Shown here: positions 6,773 through 14,430 of the stretch, in pieces
Layout: each line of letters opens with the position of its first letter
Position numbering within the stretch: the first letter of the stretch is position 1
Source: Leifsonia sp. EB41
GTDB taxonomy: Bacteria > Actinomycetota > Actinomycetes > Actinomycetales > Microbacteriaceae
NCBI RefSeq assembly: GCF_041262565.1
Contig: NZ_JBGCCJ010000001.1
Coordinates: 806,001-870,000, forward strand
Direction of reading: 5' to 3'
DNA: 64,000 bases
Notes under the pieces: generated by a model
What the model was told of the DNA's origin: nothing
Seen by the model: only the letters and a program-made list of their open reading frames with translations
The model's database searches: none
Translations under genes and position numbers: made by a program

Positions 6773-8122
6773 TCAGGCCACGAGGCCCGCGAAGACGTCA
6801 TCGTCGACGCCACCCACCGCGGAGATCGAGACCGGGCGGTCTGCCAGGTCACGTGCGAGTTCTTGGACGTCACCGGCGGTGACGAGGTGCAGCCGCCGGA
6901 GGCTCTCGTCGAGGTCGGCGAACTCCCCCAGGCTGATCTCGGCGCGGCCGAGCCGCGACATCCGGGTGTCGGAGTCCTCCAGCGCGAGCGCCGCCCCGCC
7001 GGAGAGCTGGCCGACGGCGCGGCGGAGCTCGTCCGCCGTCACCCCGCCGTCGGCGAGGCGGTGCAGCTCCGAGAGCATCAGCTCGGCGACCTGCCTGGCC
7101 TTCGCCGGGGCGCAGCCGGAGAACAGCCCGAAGACGCCGGCGTCGGAGTAGGAGCCGGAGAACGAGTAGACGGCGTAGGCCAGCCCGCGCTTCTCGCGGA
7201 CCTCCTGGAACAGCCGGCTCGACATCCCGCCGCCGAGGATGGAGTTGAGCACGCTCATCGTGGTGCGGCGCTCGTCGGTCGCGACGATGCCGGGCATGCC
7301 GATGATGAGGTTCGCCTGCTCGATCGGCCGGGAGACGGTCACCACCGAGGCGCCGCGCTCGACGGTCGCGGCCGCGGTCGGGCGACGGTCGACCGGCACG
7401 GCCTCCTCGTCGCGGTCCCAGCCCGCGGCGTCGAGCGCGCGCCGCACGCCCGCCACGAGCACGTCGTGGTCGACCGCGCCCGCGGCCGTCACGACCAGGT
7501 CGCGCGGCCGGTAGTTGGCCCGGTAGTGGCTCCAGACGGCGTCACGGGTCGCGGCGCGGATGGTGTCGGGACGGCCGCCGATCGGCCGCCCGAGCGGATG
7601 GCCGCCGAGCACCGCGGTGAAGAGCCGCTCGTTGGCGACATCGGCCGGGTCGTCCTCCGCCATCGACAGCTCTTCGAGGATGACGCCGCGCTCGTTCTCG
7701 AACTCCGTCGAGTCGAGGACCGACGAGGTGAGCATGTCCCCGATGACCTCCACCGCCATCGGGAGGTCGCGGTCCTGCACCTTGGCGTAGTAGCAGGTGT
7801 ACTCCTTGGCCGTCATGGCGTTGTGCTCGCCGCCGACCGAGTCGAAGGACACCGCGATGTCGAGGGCCGTGCGCGTGCGCGTGCCCTTGAAGAGGAGGTG
7901 CTCGAGGAAGTGCGTGGAGCCGAGGCTGCCCGCCACATCGGCGGTCTCGTCGCGCGAGCCGACGGCCACCCAGTAGCCGAGGGTCGCGCTGCGCGCACCG
8001 GGAACCTGCTCGCTGAGGATGCGGACGCCGTTCGGCAGAATCGTGCGGCGGACGAGGGCCTCACCGGAGGCGGCGAATGCGAGGTCGGCCAGACCGAGCG
8101 GGAGGTCGACTGCGCTGTTCAT
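6773..8122 (-). CDS. M16-family zinc metallopeptidase
   Basis: A 449-residue processing-peptidase-like protein (insulinase/PqqL/MPP-beta type). The inverted zinc motif HFLEH is at residues 71-75, with the third ligand in the downstream ENERGVILEELSMAEDDP segment. The second half carries the typical R/Y-containing GGGMSSRLFQEVREKRGLAYAV segment. Mycobacterial PepR has the same neighbourhood, near dapB and downstream of pnp. ATG 8122 was chosen because the family N-terminus begins there. TAGGGT ends 7 nt upstream, so it may be leaderless. The gene is divergent from a TetR regulator, and the shared gap carries three operator-like sites. Confidence 0.92.
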   Translation of the reverse strand: MNSAVDLPLGLADLAFAASGEALVRRTILPNGVRILSEQVPGARSATLGYWVAVGSRDETADVAGSLGSTHFLEHLLFKGTRTRTALDIAVSFDSVGGEHNAMTAKEYTCYYAKVQDRDLPMAVEVIGDMLTSSVLDSTEFENERGVILEELSMAEDDPADVANERLFTAVLGGHPLGRPIGGRPDTIRAATRDAVWSHYRANYRPRDLVVTAAGAVDHDVLVAGVRRALDAAGWDRDEEAVPVDRRPTAAATVERGASVVTVSRPIEQANLIIGMPGIVATDERRTTMSVLNSILGGGMSSRLFQEVREKRGLAYAVYSFSGSYSDAGVFGLFSGCAPAKARQVAELMLSELHRLADGGVTADELRRAVGQLSGGAALALEDSDTRMSRLGRAEISLGEFADLDESLRRLHLVTAGDVQELARDLADRPVSISAVGGVDDDVFAGLVA

Positions 8123-8129
8123 CCCCTCC

Positions 8130-8135
8130 ACCCTA
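8130..8135 (-). promoter_or_regulatory. Candidate -10 element, leaderless M16 peptidase start
   Basis: TAGGGT on the reverse strand ends 7 nt before ATG 8122. The G-rich GGAGGGG between them could also serve as a Shine-Dalgarno, so leaderless status is uncertain here. Confidence 0.4.
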
Positions 8136-8179
8136 CGCCAGCGGTCGTTCGAACGCGGAGACTGGGAAATTGAGGACAA

Positions 8180-8193
8180 ACAGACTGGTCTGT
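8180..8193. promoter_or_regulatory. Operator-like dyad upstream of TetR gene
   Basis: ACAGACTGGTCTGT, 6-bp perfect arms around a 2-bp centre, the usual form of TetR-family operators. A TATACT hexamer (8201-8206) just downstream is a candidate -10, so a bound repressor would cover the promoter. Autoregulation by the adjacent TetR protein is an inference. Confidence 0.65.
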
Positions 8194-8216
8194 CTACCAC
8201 TATACTGAAGTGACCA

Positions 8217-8251
8217 CCCCGACCGGTCGTCCCCCCTCGGACCGGTCGGGG
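8217..8251. promoter_or_regulatory. 12-bp-arm hairpin made of two GACCGGTC palindromes
   Basis: Perfect 12-bp arms (CCCCGACCGGTC and its complement) around an 11-nt loop in the TetR 5' leader. Each arm contains GACCGGTC, itself an 8-bp palindrome related to the core GACTGGTC of the upstream dyad. It is either a leader hairpin or two further operator sites. There is no U-tract, so a simple terminator is unlikely. Confidence 0.6.
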
Positions 8252-8306
8252 GGTTCTCATGGACGAGTGGAGGCCGCCGGCCTCCCGGAGAAGAGGAGAC
8301 GACCCG

Positions 8307-8891
8307 ATGGTCATCAGTGCCCGCGCCACCATCCGGCCGCCCGCACCGTCGAAGATCAAGATCCTCGCGACCGCCGACGAACTCTTCTACGAGGAGGGCA
8401 TCCACACGGTCGGCGTCGACCGCATCATTGCGGGCGCGCGGGTGACGAAGGCGACCTTCTACAAGCACTTCCGCTCCAAGGACCTCCTGATCATCGCCTA
8501 CGTCGAGGGCCGGGACCGCCAGGTGCGCGACTGGTTCGCCGAGAAGGAGGCAGAGCTGTCCGACCCGACGGCGATCGCCCGCGCCCTCGTGGACTCCATC
8601 AACTCCGAGGCGGTGCGTCCCGGCTTCCGCGGCGACCCGTTCATCAACGCCGCCGCGCAGTTCGCCGACGAGACCCACCCCGTGCGGGTCGCCGTGACCG
8701 TGCACCGGGACTGGTACGCGAAGCGCATCGAGGAGCTGTTCCGTCAGATCGGTCACCCGCGGCCGGGCGACGCGGCGGACGACCTCATCCTCGCGCGCGA
8801 CGGCGCCCTGGCCGGCGGCTACGTGGGCGACCCGATCGCGGCGGGCGCGGCTCTGCACCGCGCGCTGGACCACATCCTCTCCGAGTCGTAG
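8307..8891 (+). CDS. TetR-family transcriptional regulator
   Basis: A 194-residue DNA-binding repressor. The N-terminal helix-turn-helix is at about residues 35-56 (VGVDRIIAGARVTKATFYKHF), with the family-typical FYKHFRSKDLL recognition helix and start of helix 4. The C-terminal ligand domain gives no clue to the effector. ATG 8307 is preceded by a GAGGAG Shine-Dalgarno 8 nt upstream. Upstream are an ACAGAC-type operator and two GACCGGTC sites, pointing to autoregulation and perhaps control of the divergent M16 peptidase gene. No efflux or enzyme gene follows in the same direction; the next gene is convergent. Confidence 0.9.
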   Translation: MVISARATIRPPAPSKIKILATADELFYEEGIHTVGVDRIIAGARVTKATFYKHFRSKDLLIIAYVEGRDRQVRDWFAEKEAELSDPTAIARALVDSINSEAVRPGFRGDPFINAAAQFADETHPVRVAVTVHRDWYAKRIEELFRQIGHPRPGDAADDLILARDGALAGGYVGDPIAAGAALHRALDHILSES

Positions 8892-8897
8892 GTCGCG

Positions 8898-9083
8898 GCT
8901 AACGGAGGACATCGGGCGCGCAGCACCTCCCGATCACTGCTACCGGAGGAGATCCGGCCTGGATTGGGGAGGAAGTCCTCCGTTGCTGACGCGCGAACGG
9001 AGGAGTTCGGGCCCGGATCGGGACGGGAGTCCTCCGTTAGCTGCGCAAGGGGCAGAGCTCCGGCCGGAAGTCCTCCGTTAGCG
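8898..9083. repeat. Cluster of inverted AACGGAGGA elements
   Basis: The gap between two convergent genes holds AACGGAGGA at 8901 and 8996, a variant ACCGGAGGA at 8942, and the complement TCCTCCGTT at 8976, 9030 and 9071. Most copies carry the extension GCTAACGGAGGA or its complement. The units alternate in orientation and can pair into several nested hairpins, as in short intergenic palindromic repeats. A termination role between the convergent genes is possible. Confidence 0.7.
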
Positions 9084-9088
9084 ACGCG

Positions 9089-10249
9089 CTACTCGGAGAC
9101 GCGGTCGAGGTCGAGCATCTGGGCCCGGGTGAGGCGGATGCCGGCTGCGGCCATCAGGCCGTCGACCTGCTCGGGGCGGCTGGCGCTCGCCACCGGGGCC
9201 ACGATGGTGCGCTTGGCCAGCAGCCACGCGATCGCGACGCTCGCCGCCGACACGCCATGCTCGGCGGCGATGCGGTCGATGACCGCCAGCACGCGCATGC
9301 CCTTGCGGTTGACGTACGCCGAGGCGCGCACGCTGCGGGCGTCGGCGCTGAGGTCGGACTTCGAGCGGTACTTGCCGGTGAGGAAGCCGTTGGCCAGCGC
9401 GTAGTACGGCATCACGGCGAGGCCCTGGGCGGCCGCGACGATGCGCAGCGCGCTCTCGAACTCCGCACGGTGCATGAGGTTGTACTGGGTCTGGATGGCG
9501 ACGAACTTCGGCAGGCCGGCCGACGCCAGCACGCGCGCCTCGATGAGGCGGTCCGCGCTGAAGTTGGACGCGCCGAGGTAGCGGACCTTGCCGGTCTCGA
9601 TGAGCCACTCCGCGGTCGCCAGGCTGTCCTCCAGCGGCACCTCGGGATCGTCGTCGTGGAAGTACAGCAGGTCGATGTGGTCGGTCTGCAGGCGCTCGAG
9701 GGAGGCCTCCACAGCGCGCACGATGCTCACCGAGCCGAGGCCCTGGTTCTCGTGGTGGCGGCCGACCTTGGTCGCGACCACCAGGTTGTCGCGGTTGCGG
9801 CGCTCCTGCATCCACTTGCCGATGAGGACCTCGCTGCGGCCGCCGACGTAGCTGTCGGCGGTGTCGATGAAGTCGCCGCCGCGCGAGGCGAAGCGGTCGA
9901 GGATCGCCAGGGAGGTGTCGCCGTCGGCCGTCCAGCCGAAGACGCTGGCCCCGAGCGACAGCGGGTACACCGCGAGGTCGCTCTCGCCGATGCGGCGCGG
10001 GGCGATGATCGAGAGCGGGCCGGTGCGCTCCAGGCCGCTGTCGATGTCGAGGGGGCCGCCGGTGTCGGTGGACGGCTCGGAGAAGGTGATGGCCGGTGAC
10101 GCGGGAGCAGGAGCGGCGGGCCGCTGCGAGGTCGTCGCGGGCCGCGCAGGCGCCGGAACCGATGTGCCGTCAGCGCCCGACGCGACCGCGGCGGCGGGAG
10201 TGCGGAGGCCGACGCTCTCGAGCAGGCGCAGGGGAAGAAGCTGTGGCAT
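9089..10249 (-). CDS. Aldo/keto reductase with long N-terminal extension
   Basis: A 386-residue protein. Residues 1 to about 80 are Ala/Pro/Ser/Thr-rich and low complexity, with no match to the enzyme fold. The rest is an aldo/keto reductase barrel, expected to be an NADPH-dependent carbonyl reductase in the cytosol. The DTADSYVGG segment carries the catalytic Asp and Tyr, VVATKVG the Lys, and LLYFHDDD the His. ATG 10249 follows AAGGGGGACGAG, a good Shine-Dalgarno; an ATG 36 nt earlier is possible. Substrate unknown. A perfect 16-bp palindrome lies 56 nt upstream. It is convergent with the TetR gene. Confidence 0.88.
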   Translation of the reverse strand: MPQLLPLRLLESVGLRTPAAAVASGADGTSVPAPARPATTSQRPAAPAPASPAITFSEPSTDTGGPLDIDSGLERTGPLSIIAPRRIGESDLAVYPLSLGASVFGWTADGDTSLAILDRFASRGGDFIDTADSYVGGRSEVLIGKWMQERRNRDNLVVATKVGRHHENQGLGSVSIVRAVEASLERLQTDHIDLLYFHDDDPEVPLEDSLATAEWLIETGKVRYLGASNFSADRLIEARVLASAGLPKFVAIQTQYNLMHRAEFESALRIVAAAQGLAVMPYYALANGFLTGKYRSKSDLSADARSVRASAYVNRKGMRVLAVIDRIAAEHGVSAASVAIAWLLAKRTIVAPVASASRPEQVDGLMAAAGIRLTRAQMLDLDRVSE

Positions 10250-10304
10250 CTCGTCCCCCTTCCAGTCGTTCGAGCGGGTGTTCACGCTGCCGACCGATTC
10301 GTGG

Positions 10305-10320
10305 CTCGAATCGATTCGAG
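10305..10320. promoter_or_regulatory. Perfect 16-bp palindrome upstream of aldo/keto reductase
   Basis: CTCGAATCGATTCGAG is its own reverse complement and has a central CG, as many LacI-family operators do. It lies upstream of the reverse-strand reductase gene. A partial copy of the half-site (ACCGATTCG) is just before it. A regulator gene is not adjacent. Confidence 0.5.
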
Positions 10321-10419
10321 GGTGCTCTTCTCTGGAACGTTAAGGGCAGAGTACGGCATGCCGCCGACACGGCACGACCAAACCGGTGAACGGCGTAAAA
10401 ATCGTTCATCACGGTTTCA

Positions 10420-11238
10420 TCACAACGTGCTGGTCGCCCTCCGGAGCACCGATCGCGCGTGCGAAAGCACCGGTCCGTCGACCATCCGGCCGTTGTGGCG
10501 GAACACTCCCCCGCCTGCCGCGCGTGCCGCCTCCAGCAGCTCGACGGCCTCCGCCACCTGGGCATCGTCCGGCCGGTACGCGGCTCGCACGGTCTCCACC
10601 TGCGAGGGGTGGATGCACGCGGTCGCGGCGAACCCGACGGCGACCGCGTCCTCGGCCTCCGCGGCGAGCCCGTCGAGGTCGGCGATGTCGAGGTGCACCG
10701 TGTCGACGGCCGGTTTTCCGGCGGCTCCGGCGGCGAGCAGGACCGCGGACCGCGCGTGCACGGCGACGTCGCGGTACCTGCCGTCGGCGTGCCGGCTGGA
10801 GGTCCCGCCGAGGGAGGCGACCAGATCCTCCGCGCCCCACATCAGCGCGACGACCTCCTCCGCCGCCGCGAGCTCGGCCGCCGCGAGGACGCCGGCCGCG
10901 GTCTCGCACAGGGCGATCACGCGCAGCCCGGCGAGAGCACGCAGGTCGGCGGCACGCTCCGCCTTGGGCAGCATCACCGCGGTGTACGGGGTGAACGAGA
11001 GCGCGGCGAGGTCGGCTGCCTGGTCCTCACTGCCGGCCTGATTGACCCGCACGATCACCCGCGCAGGGTCGAGGTCGGAGGCGGCGAGCGCCTCCCTGGC
11101 AGCCGGCCGGCGTGCAGGGTCGACGGCGTCCTCCAGGTCGAGGATGACCGCGTCCGACCGCTCCAGCGCCTTGGCGTACCGGTCGGGCCGGTCGGCCGGG
11201 CAGAACAGCAGCGCGGAGCCCCACGGGAACGTCGTCAT
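10420..11238 (-). CDS. CitE-like beta-hydroxyacyl-CoA lyase
   Basis: A 272-residue HpcH/HpaI-aldolase/citrate-lyase-beta family protein. Visible are the substrate/metal segments LFCPADRPDRYAKAL, VILDLEDAV (metal-associated acid), ALCETAAGV (conserved Glu) and MWGAEDL. The M. tuberculosis homologue in the equivalent cluster, Rv2498c, is reported as a bifunctional lyase acting on citramalyl-CoA and (R)-HMG-CoA. By position as last gene of a leucine-type operon, cleavage of HMG-CoA to acetyl-CoA and acetoacetate is the likely role (inference). Its ATG overlaps the maoC stop by 4 bases, so translation is coupled. Confidence 0.85.
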   Translation of the reverse strand: MTTFPWGSALLFCPADRPDRYAKALERSDAVILDLEDAVDPARRPAAREALAASDLDPARVIVRVNQAGSEDQAADLAALSFTPYTAVMLPKAERAADLRALAGLRVIALCETAAGVLAAAELAAAEEVVALMWGAEDLVASLGGTSSRHADGRYRDVAVHARSAVLLAAGAAGKPAVDTVHLDIADLDGLAAEAEDAVAVGFAATACIHPSQVETVRAAYRPDDAQVAEAVELLEAARAAGGGVFRHNGRMVDGPVLSHARSVLRRATSTL

Positions 11239-11723
11239 ACGTCGCTCGTCCCGAGGTGCGCGTCGCGGCACCACACCATCACCTGCCGGATCGCGGAGGC
11301 GACCACCACGCCGTCCTGGTTGCGGCCGGTGTGCTCCAGCGTCACGATCCCCTGGCCCGGGCGGGAGGCCGACAGCCGCTTGGCCGTCACCGTCGTCTCC
11401 GAGTAGAGCGTGTCGCCGTGGTACAGCGGATGCGGGAAGGAGACCTCCGAGAAGCCGAGGTTCGCGACGATCGTGCCCTGCGTGAGCTGGGCGACGGATG
11501 CGCCGACGATCGTCGCGAGCGTCCACATCGAGTTCATCAGCCGCGTGCCGAACGGCTGCCGCGCCGACCACGCCGCGTCCAGGTGCAGCGCCTGGGTGTT
11601 CATGGTCAGCGTGGTGAAGAGGACGTTGTCGGCCTCGGTCACCGTGCGCCCGGGGCGGTGCAGGTAGCGGGTCTCCAGCTCGAACTCCTCGTAGTAGAGG
11701 CCGCGCTGCTCGATTTCTTTCAT
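11235..11723 (-). CDS. MaoC-family (R)-type enoyl-CoA hydratase
   Basis: A 162-residue hot-dog-fold protein of the MaoC dehydratase group. The hydratase-like motif is spread over [24 protein letters not shown] at about residues 27-50, where the D...H pair is catalytic in the family. In the operon it sits between scoB and citE. With a CitE-type lyase acting on (R)-HMG-CoA, it is the obvious candidate to hydrate 3-methylglutaconyl-CoA; this is an inference from neighbours. ATG 11723 overlaps the scoB stop by 4 bases (ATGA), and its own stop overlaps the citE start in the same way. Confidence 0.85.
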   Translation of the reverse strand: MKEIEQRGLYYEEFELETRYLHRPGRTVTEADNVLFTTLTMNTQALHLDAAWSARQPFGTRLMNSMWTLATIVGASVAQLTQGTIVANLGFSEVSFPHPLYHGDTLYSETTVTAKRLSASRPGQGIVTLEHTGRNQDGVVVASAIRQVMVWCRDAHLGTSDV

Positions 11724-12367
11724 GATGCCGCCTCCAGCTCCACCGCGAGCGGCGCGCCCGTCGCGGCCACGACCTCCTCGACCGTCACGCCCGGAGCGGT
11801 CTCGCGCAGCACGAGCCCGTCCGGCGTCACGTCGATCACGGCGAGGTCGGTGATGATGCGGTCCACGCAGCCGGTGCCGGTGAGCGGGAGGCTGCACTCG
11901 GCGAGGATCTTGGGCCGGCCCTCCTTGTCGACGTGCTCCATCATCACGATCAGCCGCTTGGCGCCGAAGACGAGGTCCATCGCGCCGCCCATGCCCTTGA
12001 CCATCTTGCCGGGGATCATCCAGTTGGCCAGGTCGCCCGTCGCCGAGACCTCCATCGCGCCGAGCACGGCGACGTCGACGTGGCCGCCGCGCACCATCCC
12101 GAACGACAGCGACGAGTCGAAGTAGGCCGCACCGCGCTTGACGGTGACGGTCTCCTTGCCCGCGTTGATCAGGTCGGGATCCACGTCGGCGTCGGCCGGG
12201 TACGGGCCGACCCCGAGCACGCCGTTCTCGGAGTGCAGGATGACCTCCACGCCCTCCGGGATGTAGTTCGGGATGAGCGTCGGCATGCCGATGCCGAGGT
12301 TGACGTACTGGCCGTTCTCCAGCTCCAGCGCCACGCGGGCGGCGAGCTCGGTGCGGGTGAGGCTCAT
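11720..12367 (-). CDS. scoB: 3-oxoacid CoA-transferase, beta subunit
   Basis: A 215-residue class I CoA-transferase B subunit. The catalytic glutamate is in SENGVLG (E47), the residue that carries the CoA thioester intermediate. With the alpha subunit it would move CoA from succinyl-CoA (or another donor) to acetoacetate. ATG 12367 overlaps the scoA stop (ATGA). The substrate could also be 3-oxoadipate or a short-chain acid, but the leucine-type neighbours favour acetoacetate. In M. tuberculosis scoAB lie upstream of accD1; here they lie between the dehydrogenase and maoC. Confidence 0.92.
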   Translation of the reverse strand: MSLTRTELAARVALELENGQYVNLGIGMPTLIPNYIPEGVEVILHSENGVLGVGPYPADADVDPDLINAGKETVTVKRGAAYFDSSLSFGMVRGGHVDVAVLGAMEVSATGDLANWMIPGKMVKGMGGAMDLVFGAKRLIVMMEHVDKEGRPKILAECSLPLTGTGCVDRIITDLAVIDVTPDGLVLRETAPGVTVEEVVAATGAPLAVELEAAS

Positions 12368-13134
12368 CGGACGCTTCCTTCCTGGGCCGCGGCGACCGTG
12401 CGCCGCTCGATCCGCTTCTCCACGTCGGGCGCGTGCACGACGCGCTGGACGAAGATCCCGGGCAGGTGCACCTCCCCCGGTGCGAGCTCGCCGGGCTCGA
12501 CCAGCTCCTCCACCTCGGCGATGGTGATGCCGCCGGCCATCGCGGCGAGCGGGTTGAAGTTCATCGCGGCGGCATGGAACACCAGGTTGCCGTGCCGGTC
12601 GCCCTTCGCGGCGTGCACGAGCGCGAAGTCGGGACGCAGCGAGCGCTCCAGCACGTAGGAGGCGCCGTCGAACTCGCGCACCTCCTTCGGCTCGCTCGCG
12701 ACCGCGACCGACCCGTCCGCGTTGTAGCGCCGAGGGAGGCCGCCGAGCGCGATCTGCGTGCCGACACCGGCGGGTGTGTAGAACGCCGGGATGCCCGCGC
12801 CGCCCGCCCGCAGCTTCTCGGCGAGCGTGCCCTGCGGGGTCAGCTCCACCTCCAGCTCGCCGGAGAGGAACTGCCGCGCGAACTCCTTGTTCTCGCCGAC
12901 GTACGAGCTGATCATCTTGCGGATGCGGCGCTGGGCGAGCAGGAGCCCGAGCCCCCAGTCGTCCACGCCGCAGTTGTTGCTGACCACCTCCAGGTCGCTC
13001 GTCCCGGCCTCCAGCAGCGCCTGGATGAGCGCACTCGGGATGCCGCACAGCCCGAAGCCGCCGACCGCCAGCGAGCTGCCGCTCGGGATGTCCGCGACGG
13101 CCTCCGCCGCGCTCCCCACCGTCTTATCGATCAC
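12364..13134 (-). CDS. scoA: 3-oxoacid CoA-transferase, alpha subunit
   Basis: A 256-residue class I CoA-transferase A subunit. The CoA-binding glycine motif GGFGLCGIP is at about residues 26-34, with [11 protein letters not shown] and YVGENKEF following, both typical of SCOT alpha. I chose GTG 13134 because AAGGGAG lies 7 nt upstream; a longer frame to 13173 lacks such support and runs into an intergenic repeat. It starts the scoA-scoB-maoC-citE run, all joined by 4-base overlaps. A hairpin separates it from the upstream acyl-CoA dehydrogenase gene. Confidence 0.92.
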   Translation of the reverse strand: MIDKTVGSAAEAVADIPSGSSLAVGGFGLCGIPSALIQALLEAGTSDLEVVSNNCGVDDWGLGLLLAQRRIRKMISSYVGENKEFARQFLSGELEVELTPQGTLAEKLRAGGAGIPAFYTPAGVGTQIALGGLPRRYNADGSVAVASEPKEVREFDGASYVLERSLRPDFALVHAAKGDRHGNLVFHAAAMNFNPLAAMAGGITIAEVEELVEPGELAPGEVHLPGIFVQRVVHAPDVEKRIERRTVAAAQEGSVR

Positions 13135-13160
13135 GCTCTCACTCCCTTGTCTCTCGCCGT

Positions 13161-13222
13161 CGAGAAGGCACAAAATACGCCGTATCCCGCCGAGAAGGCA
13201 GATTATTCGCCTTCTCGGCGGG
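13161..13222. repeat. Direct repeat plus 14-bp hairpin between ACAD and scoA
   Basis: CGAGAAGGCA is repeated at 13161 and 13191, exactly 30 bp apart, each followed by an A/T-rich 8-mer and CGCC. The second copy is the left side of a perfect hairpin: 14-bp arms at 13186-13199 and 13209-13222 (CCCGCCGAGAAGGC and complement) around a 9-nt loop. It lies between two genes of one operon, so it may modulate read-through or protect mRNA ends. Confidence 0.75.
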
Positions 13223-13230
13223 TGGATAGG

Positions 13231-14430
13231 TCACGCCTCGAAGCCGAGGGCGCGGGAGATGATCATGAGCTGGACCTCGCTGGTGCCCTCGCCGATCTCC
13301 AGGATCTTCGAGTCGCGGTAGTGGCGCGCGACCGGGTTCTCGTTCATGAAGCCGTAGCCGCCGAAGATCTGGGTCGCGTCGCGCGCGTTGTCCATCGCGG
13401 CCTCGCTGCCGACGAGCTTGGCGATGGAGGCCTCCATCTTGAAGGGGACGCCCGCCATCAGCTTGAACGCGGCGTCGTAGTACGCGAGGCGAGCCGCGTG
13501 CACCCGGGCCTGCATCCGCGCGATCTTGAAGGCGATGTACTGGTTCGAGCCGATCGACCGGCCGAAGACGTTGCGCGACTTCGCGTAGCGCAGCGCCTCC
13601 TCCAGGCATCCCTGCGCGGCGCCCGTGCAGAGGGCGGCGAAGGCGACCCGGCCCTCGTCGAGGGTCTGGAGGAAGTTGGCGTAGCCGCGGCCGCGCTCGC
13701 CGAGGAGGTTGGCCTCCGGGACGTGCACGTCGGTGAGCGTCAGCGGGTGGGTGTCGGAGGTGTGCCAGCCGACCTTGTCGTAGACCGGCTCGGCGACGAA
13801 GCCGGGCGTGCCGGTCGGGACGATGATCGCCGACAGCTCCTTCTTGATCGAGCCGTCAGCGCGCCGCTCCTCGCCGGTCACGGCCGTGATCGTGACCAGC
13901 TTGGTGATCTCCGAGCCGGAGTTGGTGATGAACTGCTTGGTGCCGTTCAGAATCCACTCGCCGTCGCGCAGGATCGCCGTGGTCTTGGTGCCACCGGCGT
14001 CCGAGCCGGCGTCGGCCTCGGTCAGGCCGAACCCGGCGAGCGCCTCGCCGCGGGCCAGCATCGGCAGCCACTCCTGCTTCTGCTCCTCGGTGCCGCCGCG
14101 GAAGATCGGCATCGCGCCGAGGCCGACGCCGGCCTCCAGTGTCACGCCGATGGACTGGTCCACCCGGCCGAGCTGCTCGACCGCGAGGCAGAGCGAGAGG
14201 TAGTCCTTGCCCTGGCCGCCGTACTCGACCGGGAACGGGAGGCCGAACAGGCCCATCCGGCCCATCTCGGCGATGATGTCGTACGGGAGGCTGCGCTTGG
14301 TGTCGTACTCGTACGCGGCGGGAGCGACGACGGTGTCGGCGAAGTCGCGCACCTCGTCGCGGAGCCGGCGCTGCTCGTCGGTGAGCTCGAAGCCGGCGAC
14401 GGCGAGGTCGGGGCTGGACATCATGGTCAT
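13231..14430 (-). CDS. Acyl-CoA dehydrogenase (branched-chain type)
   Basis: A 399-residue FAD-dependent acyl-CoA dehydrogenase, probably a short branched-chain enzyme in the leucine/isoleucine route. Signatures seen are [14 protein letters not shown] (family signature 1) and [32 protein letters not shown] (signature 2, split here only for reference). A Glu is present in the GEGTSE position (about E381), the usual catalytic base of the superfamily. Classical isovaleryl-CoA dehydrogenases lack it there and use another Glu, so isovaleryl specificity is not certain. ATG 14430 has AGGA upstream and overlaps the accA stop by 4 bases. Orthologue by position of mycobacterial fadE19. Confidence 0.9.
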   Translation of the reverse strand: MTMMSSPDLAVAGFELTDEQRRLRDEVRDFADTVVAPAAYEYDTKRSLPYDIIAEMGRMGLFGLPFPVEYGGQGKDYLSLCLAVEQLGRVDQSIGVTLEAGVGLGAMPIFRGGTEEQKQEWLPMLARGEALAGFGLTEADAGSDAGGTKTTAILRDGEWILNGTKQFITNSGSEITKLVTITAVTGEERRADGSIKKELSAIIVPTGTPGFVAEPVYDKVGWHTSDTHPLTLTDVHVPEANLLGERGRGYANFLQTLDEGRVAFAALCTGAAQGCLEEALRYAKSRNVFGRSIGSNQYIAFKIARMQARVHAARLAYYDAAFKLMAGVPFKMEASIAKLVGSEAAMDNARDATQIFGGYGFMNENPVARHYRDSKILEIGEGTSEVQLMIISRALGFEA

